64,000 nt of DNA, taken from positions 1,337,849 to 1,401,848 of the forward strand of contig KN832556.1 in the NCBI GenBank assembly GCA_000827205.1, read 5' to 3'. The DNA is from Plicaturopsis crispa FD-325 SS-3. Taxonomy: Eukaryota > Basidiomycota > Agaricomycetes > Amylocorticiales > Amylocorticiaceae. The notes under the pieces were generated by a model that saw only the letters and a list, made by a program, of their open reading frames with translations, did not search any database and was not told the origin of the DNA. Positions within the stretch are counted from its first letter, which is position 1, and the number at the start of each line of letters is the position of its first letter. Positions 1 to 9,590 of this stretch are shown here, piece by piece. The translations under genes were made by a program, and so were the position numbers.

Positions 1-263
1 CCTCCCCCTCCCCCTCCACAGACACAGCAATCGTCATCGACACGACCTTCGCCTCCTCCTCCCTCGACCTCGATTTTCTCGATTTTACGCCGGGCGACGA
101 GGAGAACGTGTTCGTGCTGAAGGAGGGCGATATCCCGTGCTCGTTTGGACGGGCGGACGCGGAGAGGATTTTTGGGAATGGGAATGGGAGGAATGGGATT
201 GGGAGGGGTGGTGGTCAGACGAGTACGAGGCAGAGTTATTCGACGACGCGTTCTTTGGGTTAA
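1..263 (+). CDS. 3' end of an unidentified gene (partial)
   Basis: An open frame enters from the left edge and ends at TAA 261-263. The readable tail is acidic and Ser/Asp-rich, then contains a DxEENVFVLKEGDIPCSFGRA stretch, then a Gly/Asn- and Ser/Thr-rich end. The pyrimidine tract ending in CCACAG at 15-21 could be an intron acceptor, so the last exon may start near 22. No family was recognised. It converges on the securin gene, whose stop lies about 260 bp away. Coding status rests on the biased composition and an uninterrupted frame only. Confidence 0.45.
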   Translation, partial: SPSPSTDTAIVIDTTFASSSLDLDFLDFTPGDEENVFVLKEGDIPCSFGRADAERIFGNGNGRNGIGRGGGQTSTRQSYSTTRSLG

Positions 264-522
264 CACCGCACGCGCTGCTGGACGCGGACGCGCTGGAACA
301 CCGCCGCTGGACAGGCTTTTTATTCTGTCTCCTTACATATGGTCACAAAATACTATGTGCATGCACTGTTTGCTTGGTTTTCCCTTCGCCCGCAAGACAG
401 TAGGTGTTCGAGACGCTGGTGCAGTTTTCCTTCCTTTCTCTCTTGAGCGTCAAAGTACAAATCAAACAACTGTTGAACTCAACCAGGCTTACACAGATAC
501 GTATACTAACTAAGTAGAGTAA

Positions 523-2492
523 TCATATATCGAACCTAAAATCCTCCTCCAGCTCCCCGCCCCCACCGCCGCCGAGGGACAGCAACAACGCGTCCTCGTC
601 CGACTTGGCGGCGGTCCTCGTATACGGGGTCGAGGCTGCGCCTGCGACCGAGTTGCTCCGGCGCATAACACCCGTTGTACCATTCACAGCACCCGTTCCA
701 TTCGTACCATTCGTCCGACGCGCGGTCTGCACGACCGGGGGCGTCGTGCGGGTGTTCAGCGGTGCACGAGTCGTCGTCGTGCGCGAAGAAGTCGGCGCTG
801 CCCTCCCAGTAGGCTTCGACGCCAGTGATGTACCGGGCCTTGAAGCCCCGGACGCACCAGGCATCGTACACGGCAGCGGCGCCCGCTCAGCCGGCGGGTG
901 GGCTGTGCGAGCGGTAGCCGGTTGTGACCCCGTACGTGAGGTAGCCGGTTGTGTCCCCGTCGCCGGACGCATTATGACCGACCGCGAACGTACCGCAGAC
1001 GACTCCGCACCCGCGATGGACTGGGCGCGTGCATGGGTCGCGGGCGGCTGCGAACGCGTTGCTGCAGACTGGGGACGCGCTGCCGCCGATTGGGGACGCG
1101 CTGCTACCGATTGGGGACGCGTTGACGCTGATGGGGGACGCGTTGTTGCCGGTTGGGGACGCGCCACTACCGATGGGGGACGCGCTGCTGCCGACTGGGG
1201 ACGCGTTGACGCCGACTGCGGACGCGTCACTGCCGACTGAGGACGCGACAGAGCCGTCGTGCGTGCGGCACCGGCGACAGACTGCGTGCGTGCTGCACCG
1301 GTAACAGACTGCGTACGGCCGTGGACAGCGACAGACTGCGTGCGCGCTGCGCCTGCGACAGACTGCGTACGGCCATGAAAAGCGGGTACAGGGACGGGGA
1401 CGGGTTTCGCAGACTTTGCTCGCGGGAAGGGGCTGTCGTCGTCTGTAGGAGAGGAAGTAAGATGGGGTTAGATGGGATGGAAGGGGGTTGTAGAGAAATA
1501 GAACGCGGGTTGAGCGAGCATATATGTATCAGGGTTTGGCAAACGTGAGCGCAGTCAATAGTGCACGCAAATCGAATGGAGAGCGAGCACTCCAAGTGAA
1601 GACTGGACGAACGCGTCAAACGGAGAGGTCGACAGCAGAGAAACGCCAGAACAACGCCACAAACGAACGAGGAAAAACACAGAACCCACCACTCACCCAA
1701 TTCCGGCAACACCAGCCCCACATCCACCAACCCCACATCCACCCACCCCACCCCCTCCTCCCCCTCTCCCTCCTCCTTCCCATCCCACACCCGCGGCTCA
1801 TCATCCACCGGCCACACCCGCAGCTCATCATCCACCGGCCACGTACACGCCCCCGCCCACAGCGCCCTCCCCAACACCGCATACTCCGGCATCTCGAACC
1901 CAGGGTCGTACGGCACGTCCACAGCGGTGGGCGGCATGTATTCTAGCGCATCATGGTCCTCCTCGTTGATCGCACTATCACTCTCGGCGGCGATGGTGTT
2001 CGTGGTGATGCTGATATCGCTGACGTCCCACGGGTTCCCTGAGACTGCGGGCGTCTGGAGGGAGGGGCGCGGGGTGCGGATGTGTTTGCGCGTGGAGCTC
2101 GGGCGGAGCTCGAGTAGTGCGCCGGATTTTTTGCCTGTGGGCGGGTGGGCGGGTGCGGGGTGGGTGCGGTTGGGGAAGGGCGTTTTGTCGATGAGCGGGC
2201 GCGCGGCTACGGCGTGCTTGTCTTTCCCGAATAGCCGCTGCGGCTCTATATATTACGCGTTCTTTAATGGACATCGTTAAAAGGAGCGGGGGGACTTACG
2301 GAGGGTGGCAGGGTGGAATGGCGTCTTCTGGCCGCCCGCTTTGCCATTGACGGTGTGGGTGTGGCGGGCCTTGGGGTTCACGGTGTGCCGCGCAGCATTT
2401 TCCTGGAGGTTTGCGCGCCCTTTGATGAGCGTGCGGCCGGGGGTCTTCACGATGGAGGAGTCGTTGAACTGCACGGGGCGCGAGCTGAGCAT
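523..2492 (-). CDS. securin-like anaphase inhibitor
   Basis: Three exons fit in phase: 2300-2492, 1697-2245 and 523-1442, giving 553 aa. The first exon has a KTPGR motif and a RANLQENAA segment that fits the RxxL destruction box. The second has DKTPFPNR and, after an acidic stretch, LEYMPP followed by a DPGFEMPEY segment, like the separase-binding region of fission yeast Cut2. The third is a Pro/Ser/Thr/Arg-rich tail with about nine tandem heptads of the xRPQSAx type, closing with an acidic EEDFRFDI terminus. Securins hold separase inactive until APC/C ubiquitylates them. The family evolves very fast, so the call rests on motif order rather than overall similarity. At 553 aa it is longer than Cut2, because of the repeat tail. 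Confidence 0.62.
1040..1250 (-). repeat. 21-bp coding minisatellite in the securin tail
   Basis: About nine diverged copies of a 21-bp unit (on the plus strand, variants of GGGGACGCGxxxxxxxCCGATT) encode heptads such as ARPQSAA, TRPQSAS and ARPPSVV. The unit is in frame, so copy-number change would alter length without breaking the protein. A related RTQSVAGAA repeat precedes it at about 1260-1370. Confidence 0.8.
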
Positions 2493-2706
2493 TGTTGGAG
2501 TTGTGGAGAGACGCGAAACAGTGAACAGAACGGAGGAATAAGTGAAACAGAAACGAAACGGTCATGTGCGCTCAAACACACGTGAATGGGTGAAAGGCGA
2601 AACAGATTTTATTTTATTTTTTCATCCTCGACAGTGGGCATCATACGTATACAAGTTTCAGCTGCAGCAAGTTGGCTATCCGTACACCCTCCTAAACCCC
2701 CGCAGT

Positions 2707-3600
2707 TCACAGTTTCAGCGCACCGGGCACGACCTCAATCCAGTAGCTGAATAATTTATAAATCATCGACGCATCAGCCGCGCACCCCACACAGTATCGC
2801 AGTAGCACGCACCCATCAGGATCCAAGATGAACGCAATGTGCCGCATCTTCCCGTCGCTAGGTCGCTTCTTGAACTGCACGCCGAGCGTCTCAAACCGCT
2901 CGCACGCCTTCTCCACATCGTCCACCGTAATCGCAATGTGCCCAAATCCTACTCGCCCGCCTCTCAATATCGTCTTATAAACGAACGTAATAATGTAGAG
3001 AATACGCACCGCGTCCAGGGTCCGCGTTCCCACTCGCGTACCCCGCAAAGTTCGGGTCGTTCTCCGTGCCGTGGTTGTGCGTGAGCTCGAGCACGCCCTC
3101 GCGCGCGAACCGGCCTGCGGCCTTCTCCTCCGCCGTCAGCTTGCCGTTGCTCTCGTCGAACGCGAGGAAGTACAGCGTAAAGTCGCTGAACGCTTGTTCT
3201 GCGTGGGTGTGTTAGTGTCACGTGATGATCATCAATTAACATGGTGCAGAGGTGTAGTGCGATTTGTGCGTGGGCGAGCTGGGGCGCACACTAGGATTGC
3301 TAGGGAGGCGGGGAGATACTCACGCGAAATGAGCTCCATGCCGATCACCTGCGTGAGTTGCAGCGTCAATGGGCACAGCGAAGAACGAAGTAGATGCGCG
3401 GCGCACCTCGGTGTAGAACTTCAGGGACACCTTCGGGTCCTTCACACGTAGCATCGTGTGGTTGAACTAGCCAGGCGAGCATGTCAGTGCCAGTGCCAGT
3501 GCCAGTGCATGAGTACAGCGCAAGCCACTGAAGGAGGCGATCGCCCCGATAAGCAACAACCACGCACCTTGAAGCTCGCGGTCTCTGCAGCGCGCGGCAT
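2707..3600 (-). CDS. GLO1: glyoxalase I (lactoylglutathione lyase)
   Basis: Six exons close in phase: 3568-3600, 3407-3466, 3324-3348, 3010-3186, 2813-2951 and 2707-2746, giving roughly 170 aa. That is the single-domain size, not the doubled ascomycete form. The enzyme isomerises the methylglyoxal-glutathione hemithioacetal to S-lactoylglutathione in the cytosol. Visible family blocks are [46 protein letters not shown] and DPDGYWIEVV. These carry the expected metal ligands: Glu in LELTH, His in GFGHIAI and Glu in YWIEVV. Start codon is the only ATG that yields the usual [17 protein letters not shown]-terminus. The acceptor of exon 5 (GCGAG) is weak and the one uncertain junction. Confidence 0.92.
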
Positions 3601-3998
3601 CTTCGTCGTATACTTTCTGGTGGTGGTGGTGGTGGTGGGAAGAGTCTGCACACGAATGAGAACGGCGCAAGAGTTTATGAAGCAGAAACCAGAGACGTCA
3701 CTTTTGCCACGCCCGATTTGGCAGCAGATAATGAGAGCGGGAACGAGGCCCGGGAACGAGCCGCTGAGGCGGAAATTAGGGACTTTGTCCTCGTCGGCGT
3801 GGATGGTGCCAGGTGCGACGCCGCACGGTGGACTCGGACGGACGACAGCATCGGGTAGCGGGCAGAGGAGCAGTTGAGCGCAGGAGTAAACAGCAGGTTT
3901 AGTGGGCTATGGCAAGGTTGGCGCTGCGGCGTGCGACCAGCTAATCACACTGACTTCATCTAACTTACTTAGGACAAGCTACTCATCCATGCCATTCG

Positions 3999-4600
3999 TA
4001 CAATTACAAGACCGCATTCACACACAACATTCACGCCCACTCCATCGGCGGCTGCCAAATGAGCCTCCCATGCACAAACATACCCTCCGGAGTCCGGGAC
4101 GACCGTCGGCCCCTCCCAAAGCGGCTCACCCCCATTATAACGATCGCAGCAAGGGCGCGCGTCGCGTCGACGCGCCGCTGCAGGCACCGTGCGTACCACC
4201 GGAAGTCGTGGTCCCGTTTGCGCGTGTCCCGTGCGGCGTGCTCCGTCGCGAGGTACTCGAGGTCGCGCCGGTCAGGTGCGCGCTCTACCGCCGAAGATCA
4301 GTATCCAGTATCATCTTGCTACTGCATCGCAGCAGCATAAGTACATCGCAGCAGCATAAGTACATCGCAGCAGCAGCAGCATAGAAGACGCACGCACTGT
4401 CCAGGAGGCGTCCCATTCTAGCGAAAGGAGCGGGAACAGAGTGGTTATGGTGCCACTTGAGTCGTCGTACTGGGTGTGGTGCGGAGGGTGGCGGAGGTCG
4501 AACGGCGTGGGGCCTGGTCGATGATCTGCTCGAGGTCGACGAGCGTGGTGAGCGCCGGGCGCAGCTTCTGCAGGCCCCCGAGTCACGCCCAAGTTTGCCC
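3999..4600 (-). pseudogene. decayed F-box gene copy C (distal)
   Basis: This stretch aligns by eye to the 3' half of the intact F-box gene at 5676-7101. The end block CDRYNGGEPLW-EGPTVVP near 4090-4150 matches the intact C-terminus but the frame is lost before the terminal EWA. Further in (about 4440-4580) are remnants of the TTLFPLL-E and TLRTL regions, broken by deletions and frameshifts. No open frame joins them. Expansion of a CATCGCAGCAGCATAAGTA unit sits where the second intron of the parent lies. The copy is non-coding as a whole. Confidence 0.7.
4325..4384. repeat. 19-bp tandem repeat plus GCA run
   Basis: Two perfect copies of CATCGCAGCAGCATAAGTA occupy 4325-4343 and 4344-4362, followed by CATCGCAGCAGCAGCAGCATAG. 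The parent gene has a single related CGCAGCATAAGTA in the intron at 6102-6181, so this is an intronic repeat that expanded after duplication. Confidence 0.8.
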
Positions 4601-4649
4601 CAGGTCACACTCTTATCGAGGACAAGCTCCTTGTCAATGCCATTCGTAC

Positions 4650-5610
4650 AATTACAAGACCACACAAATTCATGCCCACTCCATCGGCGGCTGCCAGATG
4701 AGCCTACCGTGCACAAACATACCCTCCGGAACGACCGTAGGCCCGTCCCACAGCGGCTCACCCCCATTATAACGATCGCACGTCCACTCGTCCATCCAAT
4801 CCTGAGCACCTCGCGCTCCCCATCCGCCCCCCATCCGCGCGCACCGCGACCGGGGGGCCGCGCGCACCACGACCGGGTGCTGCATGCTGTTCCCCTCCGT
4901 GTCGATGGCGAGCTACGTCCACACGCACCGCGCGAGCTACGTCCACACGCACCGCGCGAGCTGCATCCACACGCACCGCTTGAGCGCGTCCACACGCAGC
5001 GCTTGAGCGCGGGGCACGCGGCGACCGGAAGTCGTGCTCCCACTTGCGCGTGTCCGCTCAAAGTCGTGCTCCGTGGCGAGGTGCGAGCTTTACCCATTCG
5101 TGCCCGCTGAATGTCAGTATCCAGTATCATCATCTTGCTACTACTCCATCGCAGCAGTATAGAGTAGACGCACTTACCCTCCAGTAAGCGTCGCACTTTC
5201 CAGGAGGCGTCCCACTTGTTCGAGGAGCGGGAACAGGGTGGCTATGGTGTCGTGTCGTCGTACTGGGTGTGGTGCGGAGGGTGGGCGCGGCTGCGTGAGG
5301 TCGAACAGCGCGGGCCCTGGTCGATGTCAGCTCGAGGTGCACGAGCGTGGTGAGCATCGGGCGGACGAGGTTTCCGCCTTCGCGTCGTGCACGCGCAGCT
5401 TCTGCAGGCGGGACGTACGCGGTGAAGCCCTTTGCGTACCGTCGTGAAGCCCTTTGGGTCGGCGTGGACGGTAGGTGTGACGCTGCACGGTGGACTCGGA
5501 TGGACGACAGCAGCACGTCGTATGCAGACGAACAGAGGAATGCAGGCGAAAGCAACAGATTTAGTGGAGGCTATAGGAAGGTTGGCGCTGCGGCGCAACC
5601 GAGTACCACA
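4650..5610 (-). pseudogene. decayed F-box gene copy B (middle)
   Basis: A second truncated copy of the 5676-7101 gene. Its C-terminal block (QDWMDEWTCDRYNGGEPLWD through PMEWA and the stop near 4670) is almost unchanged. Going upstream it keeps AKGFTAYVP (about 5410-5440) and TTLVHLEL, but deletions and frameshifts separate them, and the F-box exon is absent. Between 4909 and 5010 a GCGAGCTACGTCCACACGCACC-like unit of about 23 bp has expanded to roughly five copies. The better preservation of the 3' end suggests repeated truncated duplication of the gene tail. Confidence 0.72.
4908..5012. repeat. about 23-bp tandem repeat in pseudogene B
   Basis: Roughly five imperfect copies of a unit beginning GCGAGCTACGTCCACACGC run from 4908 to about 5012. 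The parent gene carries a single copy (GCGAGCTGCGTCCACACGCAG at 5896-5920). Confidence 0.7.
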
Positions 5611-5720
5611 CTGACTTCATTCAGGACAAACTACTCTTCGATGCCATTATCGTACAATTACAAGACCACACGAATTCACGCCCACTCCATCGGCGGCTGC
5701 CAGATGAGCCTACCGTGCAC
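5458..5720. repeat. duplicated flank, second copy at about 3795-4075
   Basis: The block running from GTCGGCGTGGAC through GGTTGGCGCTGCGGCG, ACTGACTTCATT and GCCCACTCCATCGGCGGCTGCCA is present here and again at about 3795-4075, with a partial third occurrence at 4605-4715. It spans the 3' flank and last codons of the F-box gene. So the array grew by tandem duplication of about 1.0-1.7 kb units rather than by retroposition. Confidence 0.75.
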
Positions 5721-7101
5721 AAACATACCCTCCGGAACGACCGTAGGCCCGTCCCACAGCGGCTCACCCCCATTATAACGATCGCACGTCCACTCGTCCA
5801 TCCAATCCTGCGCCTCCGGCAGCACCTCGCGCCCCCCATCCTCCTTCGCACGCACCACGACGGGGTGCTGCATGCTGTTCCCCTCCGTGTCGATGGCGAG
5901 CTGCGTCCACACGCAGCGCTCGAGCACGGGGCACGCGGCCGCAAGGGCGCGCGTCGCGTCGACGCGCCGCTGCAGGCACCGCGCGTACCACCGGAAGTCG
6001 TGGTCACGCCTGCGCGTGTCCCGCGCGGCGTGCTCAAAGTCGTGCTCCGTGGCGAGGTACTCGAGGTGGCGCAGGCGCGCGAGAGCGGTCAGATGTGCGC
6101 TCTACCAATCCGTGCCCGCTGAATGTCAGTACGCTATCATCTTCTACTATTCCAATCGCAGCATAAGTAGAGTAGACGCACTTTCCAGTAGGCGTCCCAC
6201 TTTAGGCAGAGCCGCTCGAGGAGCGGGAACAGAGTGGTTATGGTGTCGAGCACGTTCGTGTCGTCGTACTGGGTCTGGTAGCGCAGCGTGCGGAGGGTGG
6301 GCGCGGCGTCGCGGAGCTGCGTGAGGTCGAACGGCGCGGGGCGGCGCCTGTCCTGGTCGATGTCCAGCTCGAGGTGGACAAGCGTGGTGAGCGACGGGCG
6401 CACGAGGGCCGCGAGGCGCGCGTACGCGTTCCCGGGCGGCGCGCCCTTCGCATCGTGCACGCGCCAGCCGAGGCGCAGCTTCTCGAGGCCCTGCAGGCCC
6501 GCGACGGGCGGCGCCGACGCGGGGACGTACGCGGTGAAGCCCTTTGCGTACGTCGTGTCGCGGATGACGTCGAGGATGAGCGTGCGGAGGGGGGCGGGGC
6601 GCAGCGCGGCGAGCAGCGGCGCGAGGTCCGCGAACGCGAAGGATGCGGTGTGGTTCTTGTACAGCGTGCGCGCGAGGTTGCCGGGAAAGATGACGGACTC
6701 GAGGCGCGGGAACGCGCTGAGGTACGCGTACGAGGCGGGGGTGTGCGCGTTTCGGGGGACGAATTGGTCGACGAGGATGTGTCTGCCACCCATCGACGGG
6801 ACGCGTCAGTCAAATGAAATCAGCGGGCAGGATCAAGCAGCGATCGTACATACCGGATGAGCGTCCTTATCTTCTCGTCTGCGTTTTCTAGTTGGCCGAG
6901 TTTGCGATCCCATCTGTCGTTGCTGTATACGTAGACGGTCTCGAACAGGCCGGGAAGGGCTATGTCGCGCAGAAGCTTGGACGCGGCGCTGAACGAGATG
7001 TGGTCTTTCCGGGACTGCACTTGCTTAAGAATGATGGCAAGCAATTCGACCGGGAGCGGAGAGGCGGCGGCTTGCGACTCGGATGTCGTCGTCGTGTCCA
7101 T
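5676..7101 (-). CDS. F-box protein with LRR-like region (intact array member)
   Basis: Three exons (6854-7101, 6182-6782, 5676-6101) close in phase to 424 aa. The N-terminus is MDTTTT followed by an F-box core, SPLPVELLAIILKQV and SAASKLLRDIALPGLFETVYVYS. The middle has irregular Leu-rich repeats (LSAFPRLESVIFPGNL, LRPAPLRTLILDV, LRHLEYLATEHDF). The C-terminus is WDEWTCDRYNGGEP...PPMEWA. The third exon uses the GGTAG acceptor at 6102-6107, because the stronger upstream TTCAG would place a stop in frame. The family would act as an SCF substrate adaptor; the substrate is unknown. It is unrelated in its tail to the other F-box genes in the window and is the source of the two pseudogenes downstream. 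Confidence 0.8.
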
Positions 7102-7597
7102 CGTACTGTGCACTGTTAATTCGATGTGAGTGGCGACTGTTAGTGTCAGTGGGAGTGAGAGTGAGCAGTGCTGGATAAGAGAAAGAACGAACGGTCAGAG
7201 ACAAAGAGAGTGCTTTTTGTGTGGCGTTCCAAGTGGCGCTGAGTCCCCACCGTCAATATCTTTGGGAGCATGATGCAGCGAAGCACTGTAGCGGTTGAAA
7301 AGTTAACGAACGTTAGTGAACGCGTCAGTTGTAAGTATGCAGTCTCCTTTAGCAACCCCTCGCCACTTTCATCGCCAACAGCAGCACCTACCGCTTACCA
7401 GCTGAATAATTACACGCGTAGGCCTCGGGCACTCACATCTGAACGCTGCCGGGTGATGGAAAGGTCGTACTCACCACACCCGCGCGCGCACTAGATCCGA
7501 TTATACAAGTGAATTGCGGTGGTGGATGTAAGTAATAAGCGACAAACAGGAATATGAGTATATGCACGTCTACGGATCGTGGATGAGGGGGGCCATG
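7102..7597. other. intergenic, 496 bp
   Basis: Holds the upstream region of the F-box gene and the downstream region of TIM17, both read leftwards. No ORF with coding character, RNA gene or repeat was seen. Confidence 0.6.
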
Positions 7598-8619
7598 CTA
7601 TGCCGCGGACGGCGCCATGTTTTCGGGTACTGCAAACAGATAAATATTAGCCGCGGCGTCGTTGCACAAGTAGGAGGTGAGAGGGAAAGTAGGAGGCGAG
7701 ACGGAGGAGATGCGCGAGAAAGAAGGAGAAAGAAGAAGAGGACTCACGCGGAGGCAGCTGTGGCCGCTGGCCCTCGCTGAACACGCGCGAGAGCAAAACG
7801 CCGACGCCCTCGAATACGCCGAGCAGGATGCCGCACGCGACGGCGGAGCCGAGCGCTGACCGTGGACCGCCTGGGGGAGGAGATGGTTAGCATTCGTGAT
7901 GGATGTATGGGATGCGTGAGGAGAGATTGTGAGATGTAAACCGTCAACCGTTGTGATGCTCGACGCGATAGAGGGGACGAGGTAGCGCCCGGAGTCGGCA
8001 GCTACGTGCATGCCCACGAGATAAGTCAGGGCAATATCCGTCCACAGAGGCCTACGTCGACGCCTGCACATGGTCATGCAACTGACCGTCTAAGAGGCAG
8101 TGGTGCGTGCACTCCACATGCATACACCCCACACCCTCGTCTTGTAAAGCAAGATAAATGAAGATAAAAGCTGCACTCACTCCGTGCCGCCAAACAACCA
8201 CCCGTCATGAATCCGGATATGATCGCATTCCACGCATCCTCCTTCTGCCGCCAGCCCTTCACCGCGCAGTCGAACGTCGAGAACATCCCTCCCCACACGC
8301 CGAAGTTACCGCCAGTTACCGGCGCACGCGCTTTTATTGTCGAGATCGCACCGACGAAGCGTTCGCCCTATGCATCACCGGTAATTCAGCAACAGTCGGC
8401 AGAGCGAGTATGCGGTGACACTACGCACCCTTGGCGAATTCCGCGCACCCTTGATACCGTGCCAGATACCACCGCCGACGGCGCCCATGGAGAAGGCACC
8501 GCCAAAGTCGTTCAGTATGACCCAGGGGCTGCGTTGGCATTTGTTCAGTGTCATACACTAGCTGCAGCGAGCGCAAAGAGAACGTACCAGGGGTCGCGTG
8601 TGTGGTCAGCGTGTGCCAT
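7598..8619 (-). CDS. TIM17: mitochondrial inner-membrane translocase subunit Tim17
   Basis: Five exons (8588-8619, 8429-8528, 8181-8367, 7748-7870, 7598-7629) close in phase to 157 aa, the usual Tim17 length. The protein is a core TIM23-complex subunit that moves presequence proteins across the inner mitochondrial membrane. Diagnostic blocks are [59 protein letters not shown] and [12 protein letters not shown], with the Gly-rich membrane segments expected. The short acidic start [11 protein letters not shown] keeps the conserved Asp residues. Intron 3 is about 310 nt, long for this window. The start is the only ATG before HTRDPC. Confidence 0.95.
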
Positions 8620-9590
8620 GGCAGAGAGATAGTGTACGAGTCGGAGGAGAGACTAGGGCAGCGCTTTGGCAGCGGACGGTGCAATACGAGGTGGCTGAGA
8701 TGAGGTGGCGCACGCGGAAACTTTTCTGGATTTAGGGCAGGCTGGCCACATGGCTCTGTGCCAGTTTGGGAAGCTGAGTGGTTCGTATCGCTGCGTCCAC
8801 TGCAGCAATGCATTTTCGAAATTGCAAGTCTTTCCAGATAAAAGTTGATAGCTTTTGAGATGGTTTCCGAGTATACGCGGAAAGACGGAGGATCTTCGAT
8901 GATCCTCTAATCCACGTCCCTGTTTCACCGTGAGTGTGCCAATCTTAAGACGGGGCCTGATCTCTATTGACCACCGTTTCAAATTACCGTGCCCTACAGG
9001 TCTATGCCGTGGTTTGGGACAGCATACCGAATCAGATTTCACTTCGCGATGGCTAGTACTTTCCGGGTTCACAAGGTAAGTTCCGTGCGCGTCTGCTGTA
9101 CATACTTACTTATGACACGCGGAGATCCCTCGGTCGAACCACCACAGGCCCGGGGCTCGAGTATCGTATGGACCCGTGCGTGCGCTACATCGATATGATT
9201 TTGGTCTCAGTGCCCCTGAACTGACTTCGCTTCAAACGCCTACAGCTATACTTATACTACGAGCGCAAATCGATGCTTAGACATATCGCGTCGGCGTGCG
9301 ATTGCACCGACGATGCTTCGTGGTACTCCATGCCAAATCTTCATCATCTCGTATCCAATGCCACTACTTGAAGCTGTAACGCCTACATCTTTCTCGACCC
9401 TCTGCCGTCGTCTATTAATGTGCAAGGCGTGGAATGTTCCTAGTGCCGTGCCTAGTCAGCTAGTTCCGAGGCTTTACGAAGTTCGTCATCATACAAGGCA
9501 GTCCAAAGGGAATTGGCTCTACCTGGGTGACGGAAACTCATAAGTATCTGCTGCTCAATATGCTCTCAGGCTTGAACACCCGCCACAATA
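8620..9590. other. intergenic, 971 bp
   Basis: Between TIM17 (leftward) and the MLKL-NTD-like gene (rightward). A 76-codon open frame at 9313-9543 reads MLRGTPCQ and could be a 5' exon of the next gene, but it has no recognisable content and no convincing junction. Otherwise nothing was seen. Confidence 0.5.

Noticed and set aside
605-1240. 211-codon plus-strand open frame with ADWGR repeats
   Set aside because: Antisense of the securin minisatellite; the 21-bp unit keeps several frames open at once.
1040-1250. CRISPR-like regular repeats
   Set aside because: Units abut without unique spacers, are in coding frame, and the genome is eukaryotic. It is a minisatellite.
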